Source: Deltaproteobacteria bacterium (GTDB lineage: Bacteria; Desulfobacterota; Desulfobulbia; Desulfobulbales; Desulfurivibrionaceae). From it: DNA of 62,658 nt. Position 1 is the first letter of the stretch; each line of letters starts with the position of its first letter. The stretch lies in assembly GCA_021802645.1 (NCBI GenBank), contig JAJZRO010000013.1, positions 5,941 through 68,598 of the forward strand. The letters run 5' to 3'. Shown one piece after another: positions 36,862 through 45,398 of this stretch. The notes beneath the pieces are model-generated. The model searched no databases. It was not told the DNA's origin and worked only from the letters and a program-made list of their open reading frames with translations. The translations under genes and the position numbers were made by a program.

Positions 36862-38679
36862 TTACCCCACCGGCAAGGTGAGCGTCACGGTGGTGCCTTC
36901 CCCAACGCGGCTTGCCACCTGAACCCCGCCGCCGTGCTCATCCATGATCTTGTGGACCATCGCCAGCCCCAGGCCGCTGCCCTGCGGTTTGGTGGTGAAG
37001 TAGGGGTCCATGATGCGGTCGAGGATCTCCGCCGGGATGCCGCTGGCGCTGTCCTGCACCACGATCTGGACCGTTCCCTCGTTGTTCCCCTTCCGGGCCG
37101 TTACCGTCAGGGTACCACCTTGCGTCATCGCCTGCAGGCTGTTGAGGTAGAGGTTGAGCAGCACTTGGTTGAGGCGGTCGCGGTCGCCGGGCACGGGGGG
37201 GATATCGCCTTCCACGCGATGGTGGGTGGTAACACCCAGCGCCGCGGCATCGCTGGCGATCAGCGTGAGCGAATTGGCCGTCAACGCCTCTAGGTCAAGG
37301 GGTTCCTTGTTGAGGGGCAGGGGCTTGGCAAAGTTGAGCAATTCGGTGATGGCGCGATTCAACCGTTCCACCTCCTGGATGAGCAGGGTGGCGGAGTGGC
37401 GTTCCTCGCTTTCTTCGGCAAAACGGGAGCCGAGGAGGGCGGCAAGTCCCTTGATGGAGCTCAAGGGGTTGCGCACCTCATGGGCAACGCCGGCCGCCAT
37501 CTTGCCGAGCGAGACCAGTCGTTCGTGTTTCTGGATCTGCCGTTCCAGGGTCTTGAGCCGGGTCAGGTCGTGGAGCAGTAGGACCCTGCCCATGGGCCTG
37601 GCATGGGCGTCGGAGACGGGTACCGAGCTGGCGTGGAGGGTCAGCTGCCGGTCGGCGACAGGGGCGTCGAGTTCGCGGTCGAGAATTTCCTCCTCTGGCC
37701 TGGCAGGGCGGAAGAAGGGAGTCAAAGCGGGCGGCAGCACCTCGGTTGCCTTGCGGTTGAGCACGGTCGCGGCGGCAATACCCGTCAGCTCCGTGGCCTG
37801 GGCGTTGAAGGTTTTGATCAGGCCACGCTGATCGGTGGCGATGATTCCCACCGGCAGCCGTGAGATGAGAAGCCCCGTGAAGGCCTGGATATACTGGATG
37901 GTCTGCTGGGCGGTCCGGTAGCCTTGCGCCGCCAGCAACCCCAGCCAGCTGCCGATGCCGACCAGCAACATGGCGAGCGCGATGAAGAGGATATGGTAGA
38001 GATCCTGGCGGATCATCTTTTCCTCCTCGCCCATGTCGAGCCCAACGAGAATGAAGCGGGTTTTCCCTTCACCGAATTCGCAGTTCGATGGAACGCCGTT
38101 GGGGGGTTGACGCCGGCACCAATTGCCAGGAGCGGCAGGGCCCACGGAACTTCCCGGAGGCATGGGGGGCATCATGCGCATGAATCGCCCAAAGCCTGGG
38201 CCATGGCCCTGGAAAGGCCGGAAGAAGCTGGCCACCTCGAAGATTTTGTGAGGGGCGCTGGCTTGTTTCAGGATTTGGTAACGACCATGCAGGGGCATGG
38301 TAGCCAGTTCTGTCCGCGGCCGCGCAAGGATGGTGCCGACCCGTTGGCGATCGTTGTGGGCCAGGATGCGACCCTCTTCATCCACCACGGCGATATACAG
38401 GATGCCCGATTCGCCCGCCGCCTGCTCCACCAGATGCTGCAACCGGTCGATGGTGGGGGTGGCGCCCATCATCATTGAGGCGCGGGTGCCGGCGCCGACA
38501 AAACGGATGATGGACATCCCGCGGTTGAAGAGACTTTCGGTGATGAGCCGCCGCTCCCGTTGGAGATTGTTGACGGTGAAAAAGATGACGATGCCGAGCA
38601 GGATGCCGATTGCCGCGGTCAATAGCCAGGGCGAGGCGAACAGGAAAGGCTGACGCAGTGTTTTTGGGCGATGGCTCAT
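36862..38679 (-). CDS. ZraS-like sensor histidine kinase
   Basis: A 605-aa membrane kinase with two transmembrane helices (about 17-37 and 232-256), a periplasmic sensor domain, a PAS domain (about 275-385), a HisKA site (AAGVAHEVRNPLSS) and an HATPase domain (GLGLAMVHKI). The periplasmic part has a Met/Pro/Gly-rich loop and two cysteines (NWCRR, SNCEF), suggestive of metal sensing. It is divergent from a ZraP-like gene. No ZraR regulator is next to it in this window, unlike the usual zraPSR arrangement. Metal specificity is inferred. Confidence 0.8.
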   Translation of the reverse strand: MSHRPKTLRQPFLFASPWLLTAAIGILLGIVIFFTVNNLQRERRLITESLFNRGMSIIRFVGAGTRASMMMGATPTIDRLQHLVEQAAGESGILYIAVVDEEGRILAHNDRQRVGTILARPRTELATMPLHGRYQILKQASAPHKIFEVASFFRPFQGHGPGFGRFMRMMPPMPPGSSVGPAAPGNWCRRQPPNGVPSNCEFGEGKTRFILVGLDMGEEEKMIRQDLYHILFIALAMLLVGIGSWLGLLAAQGYRTAQQTIQYIQAFTGLLISRLPVGIIATDQRGLIKTFNAQATELTGIAAATVLNRKATEVLPPALTPFFRPARPEEEILDRELDAPVADRQLTLHASSVPVSDAHARPMGRVLLLHDLTRLKTLERQIQKHERLVSLGKMAAGVAHEVRNPLSSIKGLAALLGSRFAEESEERHSATLLIQEVERLNRAITELLNFAKPLPLNKEPLDLEALTANSLTLIASDAAALGVTTHHRVEGDIPPVPGDRDRLNQVLLNLYLNSLQAMTQGGTLTVTARKGNNEGTVQIVVQDSASGIPAEILDRIMDPYFTTKPQGSGLGLAMVHKIMDEHGGGVQVASRVGEGTTVTLTLPVG

Positions 38680-38718
38680 GGGCAATCCCGATAGTAGGCG
38701 CTTCGTTGCATTATTACT

Positions 38719-38735
38719 TACAATAAATGTGCCGG
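38719..38735 (-). promoter_or_regulatory. Near-consensus sigma-54 promoter for the zraS-like gene
   Basis: On the minus strand CCGGCACATTTATTGTA keeps the GG of -24 and TTG of -12 at the right spacing; the usual C after TTG is T. It lies 40 bp before the kinase start. Confidence 0.4.
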
Positions 38736-38842
38736 CAAGCGTATGGCTCTTTTTTATGGGGACCGGGAACCGATAGTTGCTGAAGGGGGCGGTGCGGGCT
38801 GGATTCTGAGGCGGTGGTCAACGGCAGAAGGTGGGTAAAAAA

Positions 38843-38884
38843 GAGGCACGTCCTTTGGGACCATGGATAAAAAGGATGCACCTC
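38843..38884. promoter_or_regulatory. Inverted repeat, candidate enhancer site between zraS and zraP
   Basis: The left arm GAGGCACGTCCTTT (38843-38856) and right arm AAAGGATGCACCTC (38871-38884) are inverted with 11 of 14 matches and a 14-nt spacer. It lies about 100 bp from the plus-strand and 128 bp from the minus-strand sigma-54-like sites, where NtrC-type activators usually bind. Confidence 0.5.
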
Positions 38885-38964
38885 TCCTGTCATTCGCGGC
38901 CGGGGCGGTGGACGTGATTGCGGTAATTACTTTGATTTCACCAGATTACGAGATTATTTCGTGG

Positions 38965-38981
38965 TTGGCATGGATGTTGAT
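38965..38981 (+). promoter_or_regulatory. Near-consensus sigma-54 promoter for the zraP-like gene
   Basis: TTGGCATGGATGTTGAT matches TTGGCACG-N4-TTGCT except one C to T in the -24 element and the C of GC in the -12 element, which is A. It lies 71 bp before ATG 39052. Confidence 0.45.
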
Positions 38982-39051
38982 ACGTGGAGAGAGCAGCAGA
39001 ATTGCAGGGTAGTATCCAATGCATCAACATTATCCAGAAGGAGGTTTGGTT

Positions 39052-39486
39052 ATGAAGAAGATGCTCTTGACAGGACTCGCAGTAGCGACCATCGGTCTGG
39101 CCACCTACCAGGTGGCGGACGCACGTTCCGCCATGGGGCCCGGCATGGGGCCGGGTTATGCCCAGCAGGCCGTGGATCCGGCCACGCAGAAGGCCCAGGA
39201 AAAGTTTTTCAAGGAGACCACGGAACTCCGCCGGCAGATGGCAGGTAAGCGGGCGGAGATGCATGCCCTCATGAATGGCACGAATCCGGACAGCCAGAAG
39301 GCGGCCAAGCTCGCCGAGGAAATGTTCGATCTGCGCGAACAACTGCGGGCTAAAGCCCTAGCCGCCGGACTTCCCGCTGGCATGGGCATGGGTGGCGGGA
39401 TGTGCGGCGGTGGCGGCATGGGTGGCGGCATGGGTGGCGGCATGATGGGGATGGGTGGAGGCCCGCATCACCACCGCGGCTGGTAA
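39052..39486 (+). CDS. ZraP-like periplasmic metal-binding protein
   Basis: A 144-aa secreted protein. A signal peptide (LTGLAVATIGLATYQVADA) is followed by a helical core (ETTELRRQMAGKRAEMHALM, then AEEMFDLREQL) of the ZraP/Spy/CpxP type and a Gly/Met/His-rich tail (MGGGMCGGGG, GPHHHRGW) able to bind metal. A strong AGAAGGAGG ribosome site precedes it. It is divergent from a ZraS-like kinase, as in zinc-resistance systems. Confidence 0.8.
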   Translation: MKKMLLTGLAVATIGLATYQVADARSAMGPGMGPGYAQQAVDPATQKAQEKFFKETTELRRQMAGKRAEMHALMNGTNPDSQKAAKLAEEMFDLREQLRAKALAAGLPAGMGMGGGMCGGGGMGGGMGGGMMGMGGGPHHHRGW

Positions 39487-39510
39487 CTCGATTTTCCCCC
39501 CTTTTTTCCT

Positions 39511-39549
39511 GGCAGGTGCCCTCACGAGGGGACATCTGCCTTTTTTTTT
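39511..39549 (+). terminator. Terminator after the zraP-like gene
   Basis: GGCAGGTGCCCTC pairs with GAGGGGACATCTGCC (39511-39523 with 39526-39540), then nine T. It overlaps the end of the convergent gene. Confidence 0.85.
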
Positions 39550-40175
39550 GCCTGGAGCGCCCTGGCAAGGGCGGCGTGGTGGACATGACCGGCATAGTGG
39601 ACCGCGCTCTTGCCCGAGATCGGATCAAACGCGCTGGGGTCGGCGTGGCAGAGATATTGGACCTCCCTGGGGTAGGCCACCAGGGCCTCGTCGGGGGGCA
39701 GGCCGATGACCGGCGGGATCGCCTCCCAGGTCGCCCCGCAGGAGGCGCCGCGGAGCACGATAATCTCAGCGATCCTGCCTTGTTGATCAAGACGGACGGT
39801 AATCTCCGGAAAACCGAATTGCTCGCCGTAGTGACCTAAGCCCTGATGGCGACCGAGCCCGCAACAGGTGAAAGGGGTGTAGCCGTAACGGCATTTGCGG
39901 CCCGAGGCAACCAGCGGAATCTGCTGTTTTTCGCAGAGGGCGGCGAGATAGTCGAGCAGATCGGGATGTTTGAGGAAACTGAGGACGAGGTCGCCGGCAA
40001 AGCGCGCCGGCAGATATGCCTCAGGGTCGTCCACCAGTGGCGGCAGGCCGGTGGGCACCGTGATGATCTCGACGAGTTCGAGATGATGGCCGTAAGTTTT
40101 GAGACCGCTGATTTTCCGGGCGCCGGCGTCCCCTTCCTGGACGACGCTGATGCGGGTCGGGCGTTCGCTCTCCAT
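39522..40175 (-). CDS. DUF166-like protein
   Basis: A 217-aa protein resembling the DUF166 family (sometimes called thymidylate-synthase-like). Cysteines dominate the core: CRYGYTPFTCCGLGRH and later GASCGATWEAIP. The N-terminus is alpha/beta (SVVQEGDAG, then LVEIITVPTGLPPLVDDP). No catalytic function is established for the family. It ends inside the terminator of the zraP-like gene and lies downstream of the small unknown gene on the same strand. Confidence 0.6.
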   Translation of the reverse strand: MESERPTRISVVQEGDAGARKISGLKTYGHHLELVEIITVPTGLPPLVDDPEAYLPARFAGDLVLSFLKHPDLLDYLAALCEKQQIPLVASGRKCRYGYTPFTCCGLGRHQGLGHYGEQFGFPEITVRLDQQGRIAEIIVLRGASCGATWEAIPPVIGLPPDEALVAYPREVQYLCHADPSAFDPISGKSAVHYAGHVHHAALARALQAKKKADVPS

Positions 40176-40227
40176 GGGTTTTCCTCGGTTGGAGAGAGAA
40201 AGATAGGCGGTTCTGAGGCTACCGTAA

Positions 40228-40268
40228 AGAAAAAAACGCGGACAGGGTTGGGTTGCCCTGTCCGCGTT
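40228..40268 (-). terminator. Terminator after the small gene at 40303
   Basis: A perfect 13-bp stem AACGCGGACAGGG/CCCTGTCCGCGTT (40256-40268 with 40235-40247) is followed on the minus strand by a run of T. It separates the 40303 gene from the DUF166-like gene. Confidence 0.88.
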
Positions 40269-40302
40269 CCCACTGCCTCTTAAGAGAGGGCGAAAAAGAG
40301 AT

Positions 40303-40668
40303 TCAGTGGGTCATCATGCTGACCATGGGGGCATGGGCGGATGCCGTTGCCGTGGCGGCCCGGTTGATTTCATGCAGCAGGCTGGTCACGGCTGTTTCGA
40401 GTCGATCCTGGGAGAGGCCGAGGGTGAAGGCGAGGTTCTCGAGGGAGGTGCCGTTGCCGAGATGCTCTTCGGCCACGATGATTTTGAGATAATCATCGCT
40501 GATGAACGCCTTGGCGCGCGCAGGTAGCCCATGGAGATTCTTGCAGGCCTGGTCATAGGTATGGCCGCTGGCCAGGGCCGTGCGGATTTGCTGCGTGGCC
40601 TTTTCATACATTCTATATCCTTCCGGTGTGAACCCTGGCCATTCTGGTGCGGTTGCGATTAACGACAT
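40303..40668 (-). CDS. Small protein of unknown function
   Basis: A 121-aa mostly helical soluble protein (RMYEKATQQIRTALASGHTYDQACKNL, read as separate helices). The middle (SDDYLKIIVAEEHLGNGTSLENLAFTLGLS) looks like a small helical domain that could hold an HTH-like turn. It ends in a Met/His tail (APMVSMMTH). GGGGAG upstream could be the ribosome site. A strong terminator follows. I do not recognise the family. Confidence 0.6.
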   Translation of the reverse strand: MSLIATAPEWPGFTPEGYRMYEKATQQIRTALASGHTYDQACKNLHGLPARAKAFISDDYLKIIVAEEHLGNGTSLENLAFTLGLSQDRLETAVTSLLHEINRAATATASAHAPMVSMMTH

Positions 40669-40842
40669 TGCCTCTGCTCCCCTGGTGGTTGATGCCCCTG
40701 GTGGTTCCGTGGAGGAACCCCTCCCCTGATGTTTCTCTGCGAAATAATTTAGGGAGATTTTCTGACATATTTCTTACAATCAGGACACTATCCTGGATTT
40801 GTGGGGAAAAACGCTTTTTTTCTTGTAACCTATTGGAATACA

Positions 40843-41784
40843 ATGAAAAAAAATAAAACGACAGCTGGGCACGTTACGAGGCGACCGGGCGTTAGGGCGG
40901 GAAAGGCAAGAAAATTGTGGGTAACGTTGATCCTGGCGTTGCTGGCCGCGCCGGCAGCGGCCTTCACCCCGCCGGATCCGGCGCTATTGGCCTCGGCCTA
41001 TCAGGGGGGAGAGACCTTCAAATACGCCATTTCCTGGCTCGGGATCCCGGCGGGCGAGCTGGACATGAGCATTGAGAAAAGTCCGGACCAGCCGGGTCGG
41101 TTCCTCCTGCGGGTGACGGCCAAGACGACCGGCGTGCTTGATGCCGTCTATCCGGTGGAGGATCGGTATCTTATCGTGGTGGAGGGGGAGCGTCGTTTGC
41201 CGCTCCGTTGCTTCCAGGATCAGCAGGAACGGGGCCGGCTCAATAAGCGGCTGACCATCTACGACCAGCAGCACCATCTGGTCACCTTCATGAAGAATGA
41301 CAATCCGCCCGAGGTCTCCCTGGTGGACGGGCCGGTGCACAACGAATTTTCCGCCTTTTTCTATATGCGAAGCCTGCGTTTCGCTGTCGACGAGGCGCCG
41401 GTGGTGGTGCCCACCTTTGCCGATAAAAAACGGCATGAGGTCGAGGTGTTCCTCGATAACCGCGAAACGATCCCTTCACTCATGGGAGAAAAGGCCACCC
41501 TGCATGTGCGGCCCCATCTGACGTTCAAAGGATATTACGAAAAGGTCGGCGACCCGCAGGTCTGGCTGACCGACGACCAGTATCGCATCCCGCTGCTGAT
41601 CAAGGCGAAGATCATTATCGGCGCCCTCACCGGCCGGCTGGTGGAGTATCATGGCCCCATGGGCTCGTTCAAGGAGGCGCCCCCGCCGCCCCAGCCGCAA
41701 TCGCAGGCACTCCCGCCCGGCACCTCCATCACCACCCCGGATGTCACCATTACGATCCGGGATAACAAGCAGCCACCGCCTTGA
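40843..41784 (+). CDS. DUF3108 secreted protein
   Basis: A 313-aa exported protein with a signal or anchor helix (LWVTLILALLAAPAAA) and a beta-rich domain typical of DUF3108 (GGETFKYAISWLGIPAGELDM). The Pro/Gln-rich end is low complexity. ATG 40843 (MKKNKTTAG) is the likely start; the frame is open upstream. The last 35 nt overlap convergent rsmA. Role in the envelope is not established. Confidence 0.8.
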   Translation: MKKNKTTAGHVTRRPGVRAGKARKLWVTLILALLAAPAAAFTPPDPALLASAYQGGETFKYAISWLGIPAGELDMSIEKSPDQPGRFLLRVTAKTTGVLDAVYPVEDRYLIVVEGERRLPLRCFQDQQERGRLNKRLTIYDQQHHLVTFMKNDNPPEVSLVDGPVHNEFSAFFYMRSLRFAVDEAPVVVPTFADKKRHEVEVFLDNRETIPSLMGEKATLHVRPHLTFKGYYEKVGDPQVWLTDDQYRIPLLIKAKIIIGALTGRLVEYHGPMGSFKEAPPPPQPQSQALPPGTSITTPDVTITIRDNKQPPP

Positions 41785-42631
41785 GATTGGCGGCCAGGCG
41801 GGCAAAATCCGCGGCGGTGAGGTTTTCGGCCCGCAGGGTTGGGGAGATCCGGCTGGCTGCCAGGGCACGGTCCAGCACTTCCCGCGGGTAGCCGTAGCGC
41901 TCCATAGCGCTGAGGCTGTTGCGCAGGGTCTTGCGCCGTTGCTGGAAGGCGGACTCCACCAGGCGGGTAAAGAGTGGGAAGTCAAAGGGCGGCGCGCCGG
42001 CAAACTCCTCCGGCGGCTGGCTGAAAGACAGGCGAATCACCACCGAATCCACCTTGGGCCGCGGGTAGAAGTTGCCCGGCCCCACCTCCATCAGCTTTTC
42101 GATGCGGGCACAGGCGCCGAACAATACCGTCAACACCCCGTATTCCTTGGTGCCTGGGCTGGCCACCAGTCGTTGGCCCACCTCCTTCTGCACCATGAGC
42201 GTTGCCGATTCCACCACTGTCCGATGCGCCAGGAGTTGGAAGAGCAGGGGATTGGTGATGGAATAGGGCAGGTTGGCCACGATTTTGAGCCGGCCGCCAC
42301 ATTCTGCGGCCAGGGCCGGGTAGTCGGCAGTCAGCAGATCCTGATGGCGCAAGCTCACGTTGGCGGGCAGATCGCCGGTCTCGCGGTGATATTCGACGAT
42401 GCCACGGTCGATCTCAAGCCCGATGACCCGTTGCACGCGGGCCGCCAACGGCAGGGTAAGCGAACCAAGACCCACGCCCAGTTCGACGACAACATCCTCG
42501 GGTTGTACCCCCGACTTCTCCACGATCCGGCTGGTCACATGTTCGTGGATGAGAAAGTTCTGGCCACGCTGTTTGCTGGGCGCCAGGCGGTGACGGGTGA
42601 GGGCCTGCTTGATCTGGCTTTCGTCAGCCAT
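41750..42631 (-). CDS. rsmA: 16S rRNA dimethyladenosine transferase
   Basis: A 293-aa KsgA/RsmA enzyme that dimethylates two adjacent adenosines near the 3' end of 16S rRNA. QRGQNFLIH is the N-terminal box, VVELGVGLGSLT the SAM motif, and IVANLPYSITNPLLF the catalytic NLPY motif. It is downstream of the DUF2062 and tsaD genes on the same strand with a 5-nt gap. Confidence 0.94.
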   Translation of the reverse strand: MADESQIKQALTRHRLAPSKQRGQNFLIHEHVTSRIVEKSGVQPEDVVVELGVGLGSLTLPLAARVQRVIGLEIDRGIVEYHRETGDLPANVSLRHQDLLTADYPALAAECGGRLKIVANLPYSITNPLLFQLLAHRTVVESATLMVQKEVGQRLVASPGTKEYGVLTVLFGACARIEKLMEVGPGNFYPRPKVDSVVIRLSFSQPPEEFAGAPPFDFPLFTRLVESAFQQRRKTLRNSLSAMERYGYPREVLDRALAASRISPTLRAENLTAADFARLAANLKAVAACYPGS

Positions 42632-42636
42632 GGCGG

Positions 42637-43143
42637 TCAGTCGAGCACATGCTTCTGGTTCCGTTTTGTGCGGATAGCGGTAAAGAGCCGGCGAGAGAGC
42701 GGGTAGGCAATGATCGCCGTCGGTAGGGCCAGAATGACACCGCCGAGCAGGAGCACGGTGACGGCCTCGGTGCTGAGGCGGCCCAGCGACCGCAGGCTCT
42801 CGGAAAAACCGAGGTCCGAGTGGACCACCGCCATCACCATCCGGATCTTGTGCCAGGAAAGATGGCCTGGCAACACCCAGTTGCCGACCTTCCAGCAGAG
42901 GTAATACTGCGGGACCAGGGTGAAGGGATTGCTGATTGTTGCCGCGGCCAGCAAAGCAGCGAGGGGGTTGCCGCCCAAGAGATAGGAGAAAAGCAGGGCC
43001 AGCACGGTATGCAGTGGCAGGGTCGGCGTGATGCCGACGAAGACGCCGATGGCGACGCCGCGCGCGAGTGTTTCGGGATCGCCTTGCAGGCGCAGGAGTT
43101 TGAGATAGTAGTAGCGGGCGGCACGACGCGGCTTTTTCAGCAT
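42637..43143 (-). CDS. DUF2062 membrane protein
   Basis: A 168-aa protein with hydrophobic stretches (VAIGVFVGITPTLPLHTVLALLFSYLLGG read as helices, and VTVLLLGGVILALPTAIIAY) and the family feature SNPFTLVPQYY. ATG 43143 overlaps the tsaD stop by 7 nt, so it is translated after tsaD. Function unknown. Confidence 0.85.
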   Translation of the reverse strand: MLKKPRRAARYYYLKLLRLQGDPETLARGVAIGVFVGITPTLPLHTVLALLFSYLLGGNPLAALLAAATISNPFTLVPQYYLCWKVGNWVLPGHLSWHKIRMVMAVVHSDLGFSESLRSLGRLSTEAVTVLLLGGVILALPTAIIAYPLSRRLFTAIRTKRNQKHVLD

Positions 43144-44207
43144 GGCCGGTGCCTGTCGACGGAATTGGGCCCGCCGTAGCTGTGTTTGCCGGTCTTTGGT
43201 TGCGGCCGGCCGAGATGGGAGCGGGAATAGACGTCGGTATCGAGGGCGCGGGTGGCCTCCTGAAAGCAATGATAGCCGGCCAGGGCGATCATCGCCGCGT
43301 TGTCGGTACAGTATGCCGGCGAGGGGAGGTAAACCCGGATGCCCCGGCTTGCCCCCAGTTCCTGGAGGTACTCGCGCAGGCGTGGATTGGCGCCGACGCC
43401 GCCGGCCAACGCGACGTCGCGAATCTTGGCCGAATGCGCGGCGGCGATGGTCTTTTCCGCCAGCACCTCCACCACCGCCTCCTGGAATGAGGCGCAGATA
43501 TCGGCGACCGGGAGTTCGTCTCCCTGTTGCCGCTTTAGTCTGACGTAGTTGGCGACCGCGGTCTTGACCCCGCTGAAGCTGAAATCATGGCTGTCGCCAT
43601 CGAGCCAGGCCCGGGGAAAGTCGATGGCCTGCCGGTTGCCCTGGCGCGCCAGTTCGCTGATGGCCGGCCCGCCAGGGTAGGGGAGGCCGAGGAGTTTGGC
43701 GACCTTGTCAAAGGCCTCGCCCGCCGCATCGTCCTTGGTACGGCCGAGCAGTTCGTAGGCAGCGTAATCGGCAACGCGGCAGATGCTGGAGTGCCCCCCC
43801 GAGACCACCAGGGCGATGTACGGAAAGGCCGGCTGTTCCTCTTCGAGGAAGATCGAGAGGAGGTGGCCCACGATGTGGTCCACGCAGACGTAGGGGATGC
43901 CTTTTGCCAGCGAGAGCGCCTTGGCGAAAGAGAGGCCGACCAGCAGCGAGCCCACCAACCCCGGTCCCTGGGTCACGGCCAGGCCGTCTATCTCGTCCAG
44001 GGTAATGCCGGCTTGGGTGAGCGCGGCCGCCACCACCGGCTCGATGTTGGTAAGATGCTGGCGGGAGGCCAGTTCCGGCACCACGCCGCCGTAAGGACTG
44101 TGCACCGCAATCTGGGAATTGACCACGCTGGCCAGTACCTCGCGGCCGTCGCGCAGGACAGCGGCAGCGGTTTCGTCGCACGAACTTTCGATTCCCAGGA
44201 GCAGCAT
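43137..44207 (-). CDS. tsaD: tRNA threonylcarbamoyladenosine transferase subunit
   Basis: A 356-aa ASKHA-fold protein that, with partner proteins, installs t6A37 on ANN-decoding tRNAs. LLGIESSCDETAAAV is the start box, DHIVGHLLS contains the metal-binding histidine pair, and VSGGHSSI and GGVGANPRLR are family boxes. It heads tsaD-DUF2062-rsmA and is divergent from moaA. Confidence 0.94.
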   Translation of the reverse strand: MLLLGIESSCDETAAAVLRDGREVLASVVNSQIAVHSPYGGVVPELASRQHLTNIEPVVAAALTQAGITLDEIDGLAVTQGPGLVGSLLVGLSFAKALSLAKGIPYVCVDHIVGHLLSIFLEEEQPAFPYIALVVSGGHSSICRVADYAAYELLGRTKDDAAGEAFDKVAKLLGLPYPGGPAISELARQGNRQAIDFPRAWLDGDSHDFSFSGVKTAVANYVRLKRQQGDELPVADICASFQEAVVEVLAEKTIAAAHSAKIRDVALAGGVGANPRLREYLQELGASRGIRVYLPSPAYCTDNAAMIALAGYHCFQEATRALDTDVYSRSHLGRPQPKTGKHSYGGPNSVDRHRPC

Positions 44208-44300
44208 GGTGGTTTAAGGTGTAAGGGGAATGATGATTTTGCTCTTGCAAGAGGCGATGATTTTAGGTTTTCTAGACGTTCTTTCCGAACCAAGCATCCG

Positions 44301-44320
44301 GAAGGAACGATATTTCCTTC
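44301..44320. promoter_or_regulatory. Palindrome in the tsaD-moaA spacer
   Basis: GAAGGAA-CGATAT-TTCCTTC is a perfect 7-bp inverted repeat with a 6-nt centre in the 149-bp divergent spacer, 37 bp before moaA. It could be an operator for either gene. The binder is unknown. Confidence 0.4.
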
Positions 44321-44356
44321 TATTTAGCACACCTTGCCACGGGACGCGAATATTTC

Positions 44357-45379
44357 ATGCAAGCGATCAAGGACGCCAGCCAGTTGGCCGCGGGAACAGG
44401 ACTCATTGACTCCTTTGCCCGTTCGATTACCTATCTTCGTCTTTCTCTCACCGACCAGTGCAACCTTCGGTGCCGTTACTGCACGCCGGGCGCGGGGCAG
44501 AAGCTCCGGCGCGCTGCGCTGCTGCGTTACGAGGAATTGCTTCGCTTCGTCCGGATCGCCGTGGATTTGGGCGTCCGCAAGGTGCGGCTCACCGGCGGCG
44601 AACCGCTGCTCCGCCACGAGGTGCTGCCGTTCGTCACCGATCTGGCGGCGGTGCCAGGGCTGGCGGATATCCGAATCACCACCAACGGCGTGCTGCTGGA
44701 ACAATGCGCCGAAGGGTTGTACGCCGCCGGCATCAGGAAACTCAACATCAGCCTCGACACCCTGCAGCCGGAACGCTATCGCGAGATCACCGGCGCCGAC
44801 CTCTTCAGCCAGGTGTGGCGGGGGATCGAACGGGCGCAGGAACTCGGCTTCGAGAAGATCAAGCTCAACGTAGTCGCCCTGCGCGGGGTGAACGACGACG
44901 AATTCATCGATCTGGCCCGCTTGACCCTGACCAGGCCCTGGCAGGTGCGCTTCATCGAATTCATGCCGGTGGGTGGCGCGGCGGTCTGGGATCGCAGCCG
45001 CTACATTTCCTCGGCCGAGATCATGGAGCGCCTCGGCGCGTTGGGTGAGCTGGTACCGGCTGCCGACAGCGGCATCAACGGTCCGGCCCGGCTCTATCGG
45101 TTGCCGGGTAGCCTCGGCAGCCTCGGTTTCATCAGTCCGATCAGCAACCACTTTTGTGACCGCTGCAACCGTCTGCGCCTCACGGCGGAAGGCATGCTTC
45201 GTTCCTGTCTGTTGTCGGATCAACAGACCGATTTAAAGACGATTCTCCGGGACGGCGGCGATGACGAGGCGATCAGGAGGGCGATTCTTGAGGCCATCCG
45301 CCATAAGCCCAAAGGGCATGCCCTCAAGCCCGGCGAGGTTGGCGATTGTCACGGCCGGATGTCGCGAATCGGCGGCTGA
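44357..45379 (+). CDS. moaA: GTP 3',8-cyclase (molybdenum cofactor synthesis)
   Basis: A 340-aa radical-SAM enzyme. The first cluster motif is CNLRCRYC, the second C-terminal cluster cysteines lie in HFCDRCNRLRL and LRSCLL, and KVRLTGGEPLL and KLNISLDTL are family boxes. It ends with the GG dipeptide important for MoaA activity. The ribosome site is weak. No other moa or moe gene is next to it. Confidence 0.93.
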   Translation: MQAIKDASQLAAGTGLIDSFARSITYLRLSLTDQCNLRCRYCTPGAGQKLRRAALLRYEELLRFVRIAVDLGVRKVRLTGGEPLLRHEVLPFVTDLAAVPGLADIRITTNGVLLEQCAEGLYAAGIRKLNISLDTLQPERYREITGADLFSQVWRGIERAQELGFEKIKLNVVALRGVNDDEFIDLARLTLTRPWQVRFIEFMPVGGAAVWDRSRYISSAEIMERLGALGELVPAADSGINGPARLYRLPGSLGSLGFISPISNHFCDRCNRLRLTAEGMLRSCLLSDQQTDLKTILRDGGDDEAIRRAILEAIRHKPKGHALKPGEVGDCHGRMSRIGG

Positions 45380-45398
45380 CCGGTAAAGTCGGTCTGAA

